Assembly: GCA_016192945.1 (NCBI GenBank)
Contig: JACPTE010000001.1
Location: 1 to 41,405, forward strand
DNA from: Candidatus Woesearchaeota archaeon
Lineage (GTDB): Archaea > Nanobdellota > Nanobdellia > Woesearchaeales > UBA10216
Length of the DNA stretch: 41,405 bases
Direction: 5' to 3'
How positions within the stretch are numbered: the first letter of the stretch is position 1; each line of letters opens with the position of its first letter. The position numbers and the translations under genes are program-made. The notes beneath the pieces were generated by a model that was not told the origin of the DNA, ran no database searches, and worked only from the letters and a program-made list of their open reading frames with translations. Below are positions 24,945 through 34,110 of the stretch, piece by piece.

Positions 24945-27900
24945 ATGAACCTTGGAAAAAAACAGATAATGCTAACTGTGTTTCTGCTTTTAGCTGCAGC
25001 AATAGTCCCATCCCTGCTCTCTGAAAAAGCCATTGCAGAGAGCGGATGCTGCTACAACCCCAACGCGCCCATTGTGGCGTGCAGCAGCACAGTACAGGTT
25101 GACTCCATACAAGACTGCTGCCCACAACCAGAAGCGTCATTCCCAACATACTACTCAGCAGAAGTCCAGAACCAGCAAGCATGCCTCCAAAACTTCTTCA
25201 GGGCACAAACAAACTGCAACACCCTTGACCAATGCACCCAGGGATGCTGCTGCCCCGAGTCAAGGGTGAGGGCCAGGGCATTATGCAGGCAGACATTCCA
25301 CCCATTTGCTAACGGCCAGCCAACAGACTGCCAGACAGCATGCGCAACAACACCGCCAATACAAACATGCTCACTAAGCCTCAACGCAATAAACATAAAG
25401 GGGGAAAAGCAGATACAGCTTGTCTGGAACAACAATTGCGGGGCAGACACCTTCACCATAGAGCGGTGCGAGGGAAACAACTGCAACAACTTTGCAGCAC
25501 TCGCAACCTGGCACGCAACAAGCTACTTAGACAGGGACAGCGCCATCAAATGGAACCAATACTACTCATACAGGCTTACAACAACAGCCAATGGGCAAAC
25601 ATACACTGAAACAAAAACAATATACTCTGGAGACATTGAGTGCTGGAAAAATTTTGGGACATACAATTTCTGCATAAGCGACTTCACATACCAGCAGGAG
25701 CCAATCAAAAGCTACCTGATAACAATCCTGAACTACCCTGCAGATGACACTGCATTCAGCCAGAAAGTCAATGACGAATTCGGCGGGAAATTCAGGACTG
25801 CAAGGAACTGCAACACCAACAACCAGCTTTCGTCAGCAAGCACAAGATGCCCTGCAGGAAGGATATGCACAGTGGACAGCAACGGCGCGGGAAGATGCGT
25901 TGAAACAACAGAATGCAGCGTCATTGGAAAGCCATTCGGGCTTTTCAGCAGCAGGACAAGCTGCGAAACAGGGCATTACTGCTTCCTTGACAAATCAGCA
26001 GGAAACGCCAACACGTGCTATGACTGCTCTCCAAGGATGAGCTGCTACGACTACAAGTCAAGGGATGCATGCGAAACAAACAACTGCGGTGCAGGGAACT
26101 GCGTATGGAACACAGTTGGAAACGCAGAGCTCGGGACAGGGGTCTGCGTAGATTACCAGAAGAACAACTGCGCATGGTGCGACAAGAAGGGCACAGAGGG
26201 CGTAGGGAGCCTTAAAGGATACAACACAGTATTTGACAGGTGCAGCCAGGAAAAAACAGCAGCCCTTTCAACGCCAACATACGACTGCACAAGAGCAGTG
26301 AGGCAGTGCACATCAACATGCCTGAACTTTGACATAAACCAGTGCAACGCACACACCGCAACAATAGACAGGAGCACAAACTCGCTGGTAATATCTAACC
26401 CTCCGGGAGACTTGTGCGGGCTTAACGTCTGCCAATGGTATGGCACAGAAACAGCAGGAAGATGCAGGAAAGACGCTGACTTTGATGAGCGCTATGACTG
26501 CCAGACAACAGACTGCGAGAAGGACTACTTCCCTCCAGAAACCACAATCACAGAAAACAGGGGCAGCCTGATAGCAGACGTATTTGACAGGAGGGCTGTT
26601 GACGATTATGGAGGATTCACCACAACCTCCACAACCTATATCTGCTCATCAAACGACCAGGCAAGGGGCTGTGCAGACACAACACAGGGATACACTGCAT
26701 TAACCCAAAGGTCTTCAAGCATACTTGAACTGGTACGGCAGAATACTCTCACAGAGGGAACCAACTACATAAGGTACTACAGCAAGGACCAGAACAAAAA
26801 CCTGGAGACAGTAAAGCGGATGACACTTCAGGTGACAATACCTGTTGACGGAAGCCTGACATTAACAGCAACAGATGCCTCAACCCACGAGAATCTGGGT
26901 GCAGACACTTACATTGACCGCTTACCAACATCAGCAGGAACAACACCACTGACAATATACCACCTAATCCCCGGAAGCCACACATACAGGATAACAAAAC
27001 AGGGATACACAGACGGGACTGGGGATGTCACAATAATCGCAGGCGAGACAGCAACACGAAACATTGAGATGAGCCAGACAGTAGACAACAACGGACGACT
27101 GGCGGTGTCAGTAACTGACAGCGAAACAGGAGACATATTGCATGCAGACGTGTACATGGACAGCTCAGCAGCAACAAGCGGAACAACACCACTCACAATA
27201 CCAGGCCTAACGCCAGGAGCGCACAGCTACAGGATAGCAAAACAGGGATACACAGATTCAACTGGAAGCATAACAATCACTGAAAGGCAGATAACCTACC
27301 TGAGCGCAACCCTCGGAGCCAGAAACCCCCAGACAGGATACCTTTCAATAACAGCAACAGACAAAGACACCAACACAGCATTAAACGCTGATGCATACAT
27401 AGATGAATCAACAACACCAGCAGGAACAACACCACTCACAACAAGCCTCAGCCAGGGAACCCACCGCTACAGGATTGCAAAAACAGGATACAGGGAAAGC
27501 TCAGGAACAGTAACAATAAACCAAGGGCAGGCAACACAAATAAACGTGCAGCTTGAGTTCATACCAGTTCCTGGAACTGGCGTGCTATCCATGAGCGCCT
27601 CAGACGGCACAGACAGCCTTATTGCAAACGTTTACCTGGACGACTCAACAACACCAGCAGGAACAACACCACTCACAACAAGCCTCCAGCCCAACACGCA
27701 CACATACAAGGTTACAAAGACAGGATACCAAGATTCCTCAGGCTCATTTACAATACAAACAGGAAGAACCACCACAGTCAGCGTGCTGATGACACGCTCA
27801 GCCAACCCGCCAAACACAGGAGGAGTATTCATACGAACAACAGACAGCATTACAGGGAATCCTGTAAATGCCAACGCATACATAGACAGCTCAACAACAC

Positions 27901-30900
27901 CAAGCACTACCCCGACAACAATCAGCGGGCTAACGCCAGGAACACACAGCTACAGGATAACAAAACAGGGATATAATGACAACACAGGAACAATCACCAT
28001 AGAAAGCGGGCAGACAGTTACATTAAGCGCACAGCTAAGCCCTGCAACAACACCTCCAGCAGGCAATGGAAACCTCGCCATAAAAGCTATTGACAGCGCA
28101 TCATCTGAGCCTGTTGAGGCAGACACATACATAGACGGCGCTACTACAACAAGCGGAACAACACCAATAACAATACACAACCTCGCCCCAGGAGCACACA
28201 CATACAGGATAGCAAAAACCAACTACAAGGACATTGAGGGGAGAGTTGAGGTAACAGCAGGAACAACCACCTACCTTATCGTATCAATGATACCCCCGAT
28301 TCCAACAAGCACAGGGAACTTGTTTGCATCAGCAACAGACTCCTTAAACAACAACCAATTATTTGCCAGCATATACATTGACGGGGCAACAACACCAGCA
28401 GGAACAACACCACTGACAATAACAAGACTAACCGCAGGAAACCACAACTACAGAATATCAAAGACAGGCTACCAGGACAGCCAGGGCAGCATACAAATCA
28501 ACGCAGGAGACACAGCCACATTGAACATGCAACTAAGGCCTGTATCCAGCACAGGGCTTTTCGTGACTGCAACAGACGTTCTCACACAACAATCACTGGC
28601 TGCAGACGTATACATGGACAGCTCAGCAGCAACAAGCGGAACAACACCAGTAAGCATCCCAGGGCTCCAGCCAGGAAGGCACACCTACAAGATAACAAAA
28701 TCAGGATATAAGGACTACAACAGCCAGATAGACATACAGGCAGGACAGGCAGCCACAGCAAATGCGATAATGGAACTGGTAACAGCCCCGAACAGCGGCA
28801 ACCTGTCAATCATAGCCACAGACGGCAATGCGAACATCATTGCAGAGGTATCAATAAACAGGGCATACAGGGGAACAACACCTCTGACAATAAACCTACA
28901 GCCAGGAATCTATACTTACGCCATAACAAAGCAGGGATACGATGACGCAATGGGCGAAGCAACAGTAACAGCAGGAAGAACAGCCTACATCACAGCAAAC
29001 CTAAACCCCGCATACAGACCAAGTGAGCTGACAATAACGCTCATTGAGCCAAAACTGTCCGCAACAAGCCAGAGAGTCTACAACCTGGTGATAAGGACCA
29101 ATAAGGAAGCAGACTGCAAGGCAAGCTTCCTGGCTGACAGAACCTATGAAGACATGCCCCTGACATTCACACAAGGAAACAACGGAATGCGCAGCCTGAA
29201 TGACTATTCGGGGACAGATGAGAAAACCTACGTAAAATGCAGGGACAGGGAAGGCACAATAAGGGCTGCCGAATTCAACATACAATACTTAGGCACGCCG
29301 CCATCAATAAGGCAGATATACGCTGACAACGTGAATGACGTGCCGATAGCATCAACAATGACAGCAATAACAGACCAGCAAACTGTATGCAAGTACTCAA
29401 AAAGCCAGGAAGCTGCCTACAGCGGCATGACGCCATTCCTTGGCTACAACGAAAACTCGGCAGAAGCCTATAAATTGGTGAACAAGCACAACCTGACAGC
29501 AGCAGGCGGAGACCTCATTGACAGGCAAACAAACACATTCTACGTGATGTGCCAGAACAAGGCAGGAGTGCTGTCAACAAAAGTCCCTGTAAGCATAATA
29601 GTTGACACCAATCAGGAACCGACAATAACACCTGACTACAATGAATACTACCCAAACACAACAGTAGAGTTTGGAGTGATAACAAACAAGTGGGCAAAAT
29701 GCAAATACTCAAACAGCTCAGACTACTCAGATTACAGGGACTTCAGCAGCGTCCCAACAATGAGAATAAAAGACAGGCTCACCCTTTACCCAGGCAGCTT
29801 CACATACTACATAAGGTGCGTATTCCTCCAGGGAGCGGTAAGGGAAACCTCAATACACTTCGTGGTTGACATAACCCCGCCGACCAGCCCTAAAGTAGAG
29901 GTTGAAAACATAACCAGCAGGAGCATAATAAAGGCAAAGTGGAAATCAGAAGACAACGAATCAGGAATAAAGCTCTACCAATACTCAGTGACAAACTCAT
30001 CAAACAATACAATACTGGACTGGACATCAACATCCCAGGAAAGCCAGAGCATTACAGGGCTTGAGCTGGCTAACGGAACAACATACTATGTTTCTGCCAA
30101 AGCGCAAAACAACGCAGGCCAGTTCAGCAGGGATGCAACAGGCATAGGCGTAAAGGCCAACTTCGCAACATCAACAAGCTGCCAAAACGGAGTAAAGGAT
30201 GAAGGGGAAACAGACATAGACTGCGGGGGGAGATGCAGCGACCAGTGCGGCAACATGATGAAATGCAGGAACAACGATGACTGCCAGAGCAGCTACTGCG
30301 CCCTGAACCAGACATGCTACCAGCCCACCTGCTACGACAAGGTCAGGAACGGGAACGAGTCAGGAACAGACTGCGGAGGACGAGCCTGCAGGGCATGCGA
30401 ATCAGGAAACGAATGCAACAGCGACTCAGACTGCAGGTCAAACCACTGCATTTCAGGAATGTGCACAAACCAGACATCCACAGACACCTGCTCAAACAGC
30501 AAGATTGACTATGGAGAGACAGACATAGACTGCGGGGGGGTGTGTGCATCAGTAAAGAACAAGAAGTGCGAAGACGGCAAGACATGCACAAACGAGACAG
30601 ACTGCCAATCAGAAAAATGCATAGCCAACACCTGCGCATCAATAGACGACCGGGATGGGGATGGAATTCCTGACAGCAAAGACAACTGCCCTGACGCATA
30701 CAACCCAGACCAAAAAGACACAAACAATGCAGGAATAGGCGATGCGTGCAACAAAGACATAGACGGAGACGGCATGGATGATGAATGGGAGAAGAAATAC
30801 ACCTGCCTTGACATTACAAAAAGGGACAGCACAACAGACCCTGACAACGACACCATGTCAAACATCAGGGAATACCAAACTCACACCATTCCAAACGGGA

Positions 30901-31445
30901 AAAAGCTCAAGGGGCAGCTGAACCCCTGCAAAAAAGACACTGACGGGGATGGATTTGAAGACGGAACAGAATACAATGAAAACTCAGACCCTACAGACGC
31001 AAACTCCAAGCCAGAAAACCACCTTCTTCTGGTGCTCCTATGGGCTGGAGCAGCAATACTGATACTGGCAGCAGGCTATCTGATATTGACAAGACTTGCC
31101 AGAAAACCTGCACAAACCCCGCAGAGAACAGGAATGCAGCCTGGGACACCAACCAAGCCGCCAATTCAGCAGCCAAGAACTCCCATAATCATCAGCCCCA
31201 AAACAAGGCAGGCGATAATCAGAAAGAGGGAGACAGGGCTTGCAAGCCAAAGAAGCGAAATACTCAGTGAGTTTGAGGCGAAACCCAAGACAGAATTGCA
31301 GGCCCAAAAGCCAGAACTGCCAAAAGAATCCCTGGCAGGGCAGCAGGACAGGGTCTTTGAAATGCTGAGGAAGGAGACATCTGAGCTAACACAGCAATCA
31401 CAGCAAAAAAGCCAAGCTGTACAGAAAAAAAGGGGAAACAAGTGA
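24945..31445 (+). CDS. Giant surface protein with nine PEGA domains and a C-terminal membrane anchor
   Basis: 2166 residues. A signal peptide (IMLTVFLLLAAAIVPSLLSEKAIA) is followed by a Cys-rich region, an FN3-like domain (about 145-230), more Cys-rich sequence, nine tandem PEGA domains (about 635-1357), Ig-like segments, an FN3-like domain starting VDITPPTSP (about 1640-1745), Cys-rich modules with ETDIDCGG, and thrombospondin type 3-like calcium motifs (DRDGDGIPDSKDNCPD, about 1900-2015). A membrane helix (about 2025-2050) comes next, then a basic, Pro/Gln-rich cytoplasmic tail of about 115 residues. The layout suggests a long stalk-like adhesin. The stop overlaps the next start (GTGA). Confidence 0.85.
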   Translation: MNLGKKQIMLTVFLLLAAAIVPSLLSEKAIAESGCCYNPNAPIVACSSTVQVDSIQDCCPQPEASFPTYYSAEVQNQQACLQNFFRAQTNCNTLDQCTQGCCCPESRVRARALCRQTFHPFANGQPTDCQTACATTPPIQTCSLSLNAINIKGEKQIQLVWNNNCGADTFTIERCEGNNCNNFAALATWHATSYLDRDSAIKWNQYYSYRLTTTANGQTYTETKTIYSGDIECWKNFGTYNFCISDFTYQQEPIKSYLITILNYPADDTAFSQKVNDEFGGKFRTARNCNTNNQLSSASTRCPAGRICTVDSNGAGRCVETTECSVIGKPFGLFSSRTSCETGHYCFLDKSAGNANTCYDCSPRMSCYDYKSRDACETNNCGAGNCVWNTVGNAELGTGVCVDYQKNNCAWCDKKGTEGVGSLKGYNTVFDRCSQEKTAALSTPTYDCTRAVRQCTSTCLNFDINQCNAHTATIDRSTNSLVISNPPGDLCGLNVCQWYGTETAGRCRKDADFDERYDCQTTDCEKDYFPPETTITENRGSLIADVFDRRAVDDYGGFTTTSTTYICSSNDQARGCADTTQGYTALTQRSSSILELVRQNTLTEGTNYIRYYSKDQNKNLETVKRMTLQVTIPVDGSLTLTATDASTHENLGADTYIDRLPTSAGTTPLTIYHLIPGSHTYRITKQGYTDGTGDVTIIAGETATRNIEMSQTVDNNGRLAVSVTDSETGDILHADVYMDSSAATSGTTPLTIPGLTPGAHSYRIAKQGYTDSTGSITITERQITYLSATLGARNPQTGYLSITATDKDTNTALNADAYIDESTTPAGTTPLTTSLSQGTHRYRIAKTGYRESSGTVTINQGQATQINVQLEFIPVPGTGVLSMSASDGTDSLIANVYLDDSTTPAGTTPLTTSLQPNTHTYKVTKTGYQDSSGSFTIQTGRTTTVSVLMTRSANPPNTGGVFIRTTDSITGNPVNANAYIDSSTTPSTTPTTISGLTPGTHSYRITKQGYNDNTGTITIESGQTVTLSAQLSPATTPPAGNGNLAIKAIDSASSEPVEADTYIDGATTTSGTTPITIHNLAPGAHTYRIAKTNYKDIEGRVEVTAGTTTYLIVSMIPPIPTSTGNLFASATDSLNNNQLFASIYIDGATTPAGTTPLTITRLTAGNHNYRISKTGYQDSQGSIQINAGDTATLNMQLRPVSSTGLFVTATDVLTQQSLAADVYMDSSAATSGTTPVSIPGLQPGRHTYKITKSGYKDYNSQIDIQAGQAATANAIMELVTAPNSGNLSIIATDGNANIIAEVSINRAYRGTTPLTINLQPGIYTYAITKQGYDDAMGEATVTAGRTAYITANLNPAYRPSELTITLIEPKLSATSQRVYNLVIRTNKEADCKASFLADRTYEDMPLTFTQGNNGMRSLNDYSGTDEKTYVKCRDREGTIRAAEFNIQYLGTPPSIRQIYADNVNDVPIASTMTAITDQQTVCKYSKSQEAAYSGMTPFLGYNENSAEAYKLVNKHNLTAAGGDLIDRQTNTFYVMCQNKAGVLSTKVPVSIIVDTNQEPTITPDYNEYYPNTTVEFGVITNKWAKCKYSNSSDYSDYRDFSSVPTMRIKDRLTLYPGSFTYYIRCVFLQGAVRETSIHFVVDITPPTSPKVEVENITSRSIIKAKWKSEDNESGIKLYQYSVTNSSNNTILDWTSTSQESQSITGLELANGTTYYVSAKAQNNAGQFSRDATGIGVKANFATSTSCQNGVKDEGETDIDCGGRCSDQCGNMMKCRNNDDCQSSYCALNQTCYQPTCYDKVRNGNESGTDCGGRACRACESGNECNSDSDCRSNHCISGMCTNQTSTDTCSNSKIDYGETDIDCGGVCASVKNKKCEDGKTCTNETDCQSEKCIANTCASIDDRDGDGIPDSKDNCPDAYNPDQKDTNNAGIGDACNKDIDGDGMDDEWEKKYTCLDITKRDSTTDPDNDTMSNIREYQTHTIPNGKKLKGQLNPCKKDTDGDGFEDGTEYNENSDPTDANSKPENHLLLVLLWAGAAILILAAGYLILTRLARKPAQTPQRTGMQPGTPTKPPIQQPRTPIIISPKTRQAIIRKRETGLASQRSEILSEFEAKPKTELQAQKPELPKESLAGQQDRVFEMLRKETSELTQQSQQKSQAVQKKRGNK
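26849..29020 (+). repeat. Nine tandem PEGA-domain repeats (period about 225-245 bases)
   Basis: Each unit reads roughly G-x-L-x-x-x-A-x-D, then A-x-x-Y-x-D, GTTPLTI, L-x-P-G-x-H-x-Y-R-I-x-K-x-GY and a closing strand. DNA blocks such as GGAACAACACCACT recur near 26938, 27180, 27422, 27660 and 28399. The units are coding and too long to be CRISPR repeats. Confidence 0.88.
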
Positions 31446-32021
31446 AAGCCCAGATTTCAGGACAGGTATTCATATACATATTCTCCATGATAGTGGCCTC
31501 AGCAGTGCTGATATTCGGGTATGTTGCAATAACCAACCTGAACAAAGTAAACACAGAACTACAGATGACACGGTTCACAGAAAAGCTGAGGGAAGACTTT
31601 GACAGCGCAAAAGGCTTCGGAACAGTAAGGAACGAGCAATCCTACAAAGAGATACCCCAGCAAATACAAAATGTATGCTTTGCATACATTGAGAAGATAT
31701 ATGAGCCGAGAAGCAGCATGGCAGCAAGATTAAGCCAGATTGAGGACATCCAGATAAGGAACTCCATAGAATCAGACCAAACAGCATTCAGCCAAAACCC
31801 CCCGGATACCAGCTCAATAAAGAACGTGTTCCTAATCAAGATGCTTCCAAGTAACAAACGGGAGGCTGCAACTAAGGATGACAGGCTGCGGGAACAGGGT
31901 CATAGTCTCAAGTCCGACAGAGCTGCAGGGCACAAAACACAACGGAGAGGGATGCAGTTCCAACAGCGAATGCCAAAGCGAATCATACTGCGACAGCACA
32001 TGCAAGCCAGTCTGCTCCTAA
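31442..32021 (+). pseudogene. Small pilin-like protein gene with an apparent frameshift near 31841
   Basis: The GTG start overlaps the previous stop. The N-terminus KAQISGQVFIYIFSMIVASAVLIFGYVAI is a pilin-like basic-hydrophobic segment, followed by a helical region. The original frame runs to 32029, but after FLIK (31840) it becomes a basic sequence unlike its neighbours. Skipping one base at about 31841 joins a frame that reads CFQVTNGRLQLRMTGCGNRV and then a Cys-rich tail with SNSECQSESYCDSTCKPVCS, ending at 32021, five bases before the next ATG. That tail matches Cys-rich modules elsewhere in the window, so the shifted frame is probably the true one. It may be a sequencing error, a mutation or programmed frameshifting. 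Confidence 0.7.
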
Positions 32022-32025
32022 TAAA

Positions 32026-33081
32026 ATGACCAAGGGAAAAAAAGGCGCCATAGGGGAACAGGTAAACTGGATATACGTGATGATAGCAGGAGGGCTAATC
32101 TTACTGTTCTTCTCAGGGCTTGCATACAAGCAGAAAGAGGCTGCAGACAAGAATGCAGCCCAGGAATCAATCAACACGATAGACTGGCTCACAACACAGC
32201 CGCCCCAAAGCTCTCAAATAGTCAAGATACCAAACCTAAAGCTGAGGATAGAATGCCAGGAGCAGGGCCCTACAACAGTGTCAAACATACTAAGGATAGG
32301 CGACATATCGCTCCAGGAGAACGAGGTAATATTCGGGGGGGAGGTTAACAGGAACGAGCTTACAGCCATGACAAGGGAATGGTCAGCCCCATTCAAGGTG
32401 ACAAACCTCATCTACCTCGCCGGGAATGACACCCGCTACATAATAGTGGCAAGCAATCCCCGGCATGAAGCACTTGCACAGGAACTGTTTTACCAGATTC
32501 CAGATTCACTCAACAAAAAGCTGTACAGGGCAACTGACGCGATAGACGAAGCCCCTGAAAGGAGAATAGTGGCTGTCACAATAAATTCAGAGCCAGCAAA
32601 CCTCCAGAACAGCATTGACTTCAGCAAATACCAAGAAGCCATGGCAATAAAGATAATACCAAGCCAGGACAGCACAGAATACGGGCAGGTGGAATTCCGC
32701 CAGTATGACAAATCAGCAGCTGGGTTTGTTGAACCGCCGCAAACAGCAATCTACAGCGGAATAAGCATGCTCATAGGGGCAATATACTCGCAGGACGCTG
32801 ATTCCTACAGGTGCAATTCCAAAAAGGCATACCAAAAGCTGGAGCGCGTCAGCAGGGCATACTCAGAAAAGGCAAACATCCTGAAAACAGAAGCACAGAA
32901 AACCACAAACAGGCAGCTCCCTGACCCATGCACACCAGGAATGTACAACGATGCCCTGACAGGCATAAACAGCCTGAATTCAAAAGCAAGGGCATTTAAT
33001 GAGAATATCCTGGCGGAAATGCAGTCACTAGAAAACAAGAACAGGGAGCTGCTGAGGGCAGCATGCCCTACAATATACTGA
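32026..33081 (+). CDS. Pilin-like anchored protein of surface operon B
   Basis: 351 residues. The start MTKGKKGAIGEQVNWIYVMI leads into one hydrophobic helix (about 15-34). The exposed part is a mixed domain with repeated strand patterns (KLRIECQEQG, EVIFGGEVN, YIIVASNPRHEALAQELFYQ, AMAIKIIP), then a helical, coiled-coil-like C-terminus (about 275-345) with a few Cys. I recognise no family. Gene spacing (4 bases after the shifted-frame stop at 32021) places it in operon B. Confidence 0.75.
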   Translation: MTKGKKGAIGEQVNWIYVMIAGGLILLFFSGLAYKQKEAADKNAAQESINTIDWLTTQPPQSSQIVKIPNLKLRIECQEQGPTTVSNILRIGDISLQENEVIFGGEVNRNELTAMTREWSAPFKVTNLIYLAGNDTRYIIVASNPRHEALAQELFYQIPDSLNKKLYRATDAIDEAPERRIVAVTINSEPANLQNSIDFSKYQEAMAIKIIPSQDSTEYGQVEFRQYDKSAAGFVEPPQTAIYSGISMLIGAIYSQDADSYRCNSKKAYQKLERVSRAYSEKANILKTEAQKTTNRQLPDPCTPGMYNDALTGINSLNSKARAFNENILAEMQSLENKNRELLRAACPTIY

Positions 33082-33086
33082 CAAAA

Positions 33087-33581
33087 ATGGGAAAAAAGCA
33101 GGCACAGACCAGGATGATTGAAACAGCAGCTGTAGTGATAGTATTCCTCATGCTGCTGGCATTCGGATTCGTGTTTTACGCAAACATACTCAGGGGAAAC
33201 CTGAATGAAAAGCTGGCAGATGCAAAAGAAACAAGGGCGCTCAAGATTGCAAAGACAGCGCTGAACATGCCTGAACTGCAGTGCAGCAAAACGCAGCCAA
33301 TACAAAACTGCTTTGACAAACTCAAAATACAGGGCTTCCAGGCAATAATCCAAAGGGACTCAAATGACGCAAACACATACTACTATGACCTGCTGAAGGA
33401 CAGCAAAATAACAATAAGGCAAATCTATCCAATTCAAGTCTCACAATACTCGCAGACAATATATGAAATGGGAACCGAACAGTCAAAGCAGTCAATATGG
33501 ATGCCAATAGCAATATACGACCCCCTTAAAGATACAGCCTCATTCGGGATACTCACAGTTGATGTATATGAACAAGCTTAA
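33087..33581 (+). CDS. Small pilin-like protein of surface operon B
   Basis: 164 residues from ATG 33087; ATG 33063, overlapping the previous gene, would add eight residues. MGKKQAQTRMIETAAVVIVFLMLLAF is a basic start followed by an early Glu and a long hydrophobic helix, as in archaeal type IV pilins and pseudopilins. The rest is a small soluble domain with two Cys in LQCSKTQPIQNCF. It overlaps the next gene by 14 bases. Function inferred from N-terminus and neighbours only. Confidence 0.75.
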   Translation: MGKKQAQTRMIETAAVVIVFLMLLAFGFVFYANILRGNLNEKLADAKETRALKIAKTALNMPELQCSKTQPIQNCFDKLKIQGFQAIIQRDSNDANTYYYDLLKDSKITIRQIYPIQVSQYSQTIYEMGTEQSKQSIWMPIAIYDPLKDTASFGILTVDVYEQA

Positions 33582-34101
33582 GGGAAAGAAATCGCAGATG
33601 GAGATAATAGGGCTTGCAATCATAGTTGCAATAGCCCTTATAGGAATGTTCTTTGCCATAAAATACCTCACAAAAACACGGGAGAGGAGCACAGAGGCAA
33701 GCGACAAGCAGATAGCCTCGTCATTCATAAACACACTCCTGTCAGAAAAATTTGAGATAGAATCATGCAAGCAGGGAATAGAGATGAAAGAGCTGATAAA
33801 GGACTGCACAGCCCAGGCAGACAGGCAGCAGGCATGCAGCAGCAGCAGCAGCCTAGGAGCGACACTCACTTATTGCCAAAAAGCAAGGGAATCAACACAG
33901 CAAATCCTGGACGCTGCATTCGGAGACCAGCAGAACATCCAGTATGAATTCAAGGCTGAAAAATCCAATATTGACGGAAACACAGAAATATGGAGCATTT
34001 CCCGCGGATGCTCAACTTACAAGAACAAGGTGCTTGCCCCCCCATATGTCCTTCCAACAGACAATGAGCCAGTAATAATCTCAATGGGAATATGCAGCTG
34101 A
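33568..34101 (+). CDS. Small pilin-like protein, last gene of surface operon B
   Basis: 177 residues from ATG 33568 (ATG 33562 is possible). MNKLKGKKSQMEIIGLAIIVAIALIGMFF shows K-K-S-Q, an early Glu and a hydrophobic helix, close to archaeal class III prepilin signals. The exposed domain has several Cys (ESCKQGIEMKELIKDC, QQACSSSSS, RGCSTY, GICS) and probably disulfides. It ends 9 bases from the stop of the convergent MopE-like pilin gene. Confidence 0.78.
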   Translation: MNKLKGKKSQMEIIGLAIIVAIALIGMFFAIKYLTKTRERSTEASDKQIASSFINTLLSEKFEIESCKQGIEMKELIKDCTAQADRQQACSSSSSLGATLTYCQKARESTQQILDAAFGDQQNIQYEFKAEKSNIDGNTEIWSISRGCSTYKNKVLAPPYVLPTDNEPVIISMGICS

Positions 34102-34110
34102 ATGAGGAAT

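Noticed and set aside
26849-29020. Regular repeats at about 240-base spacing, like a repeat array or CRISPR
   Set aside because: They are long, in frame and encode PEGA domains; there are no short identical repeats with unique spacers.
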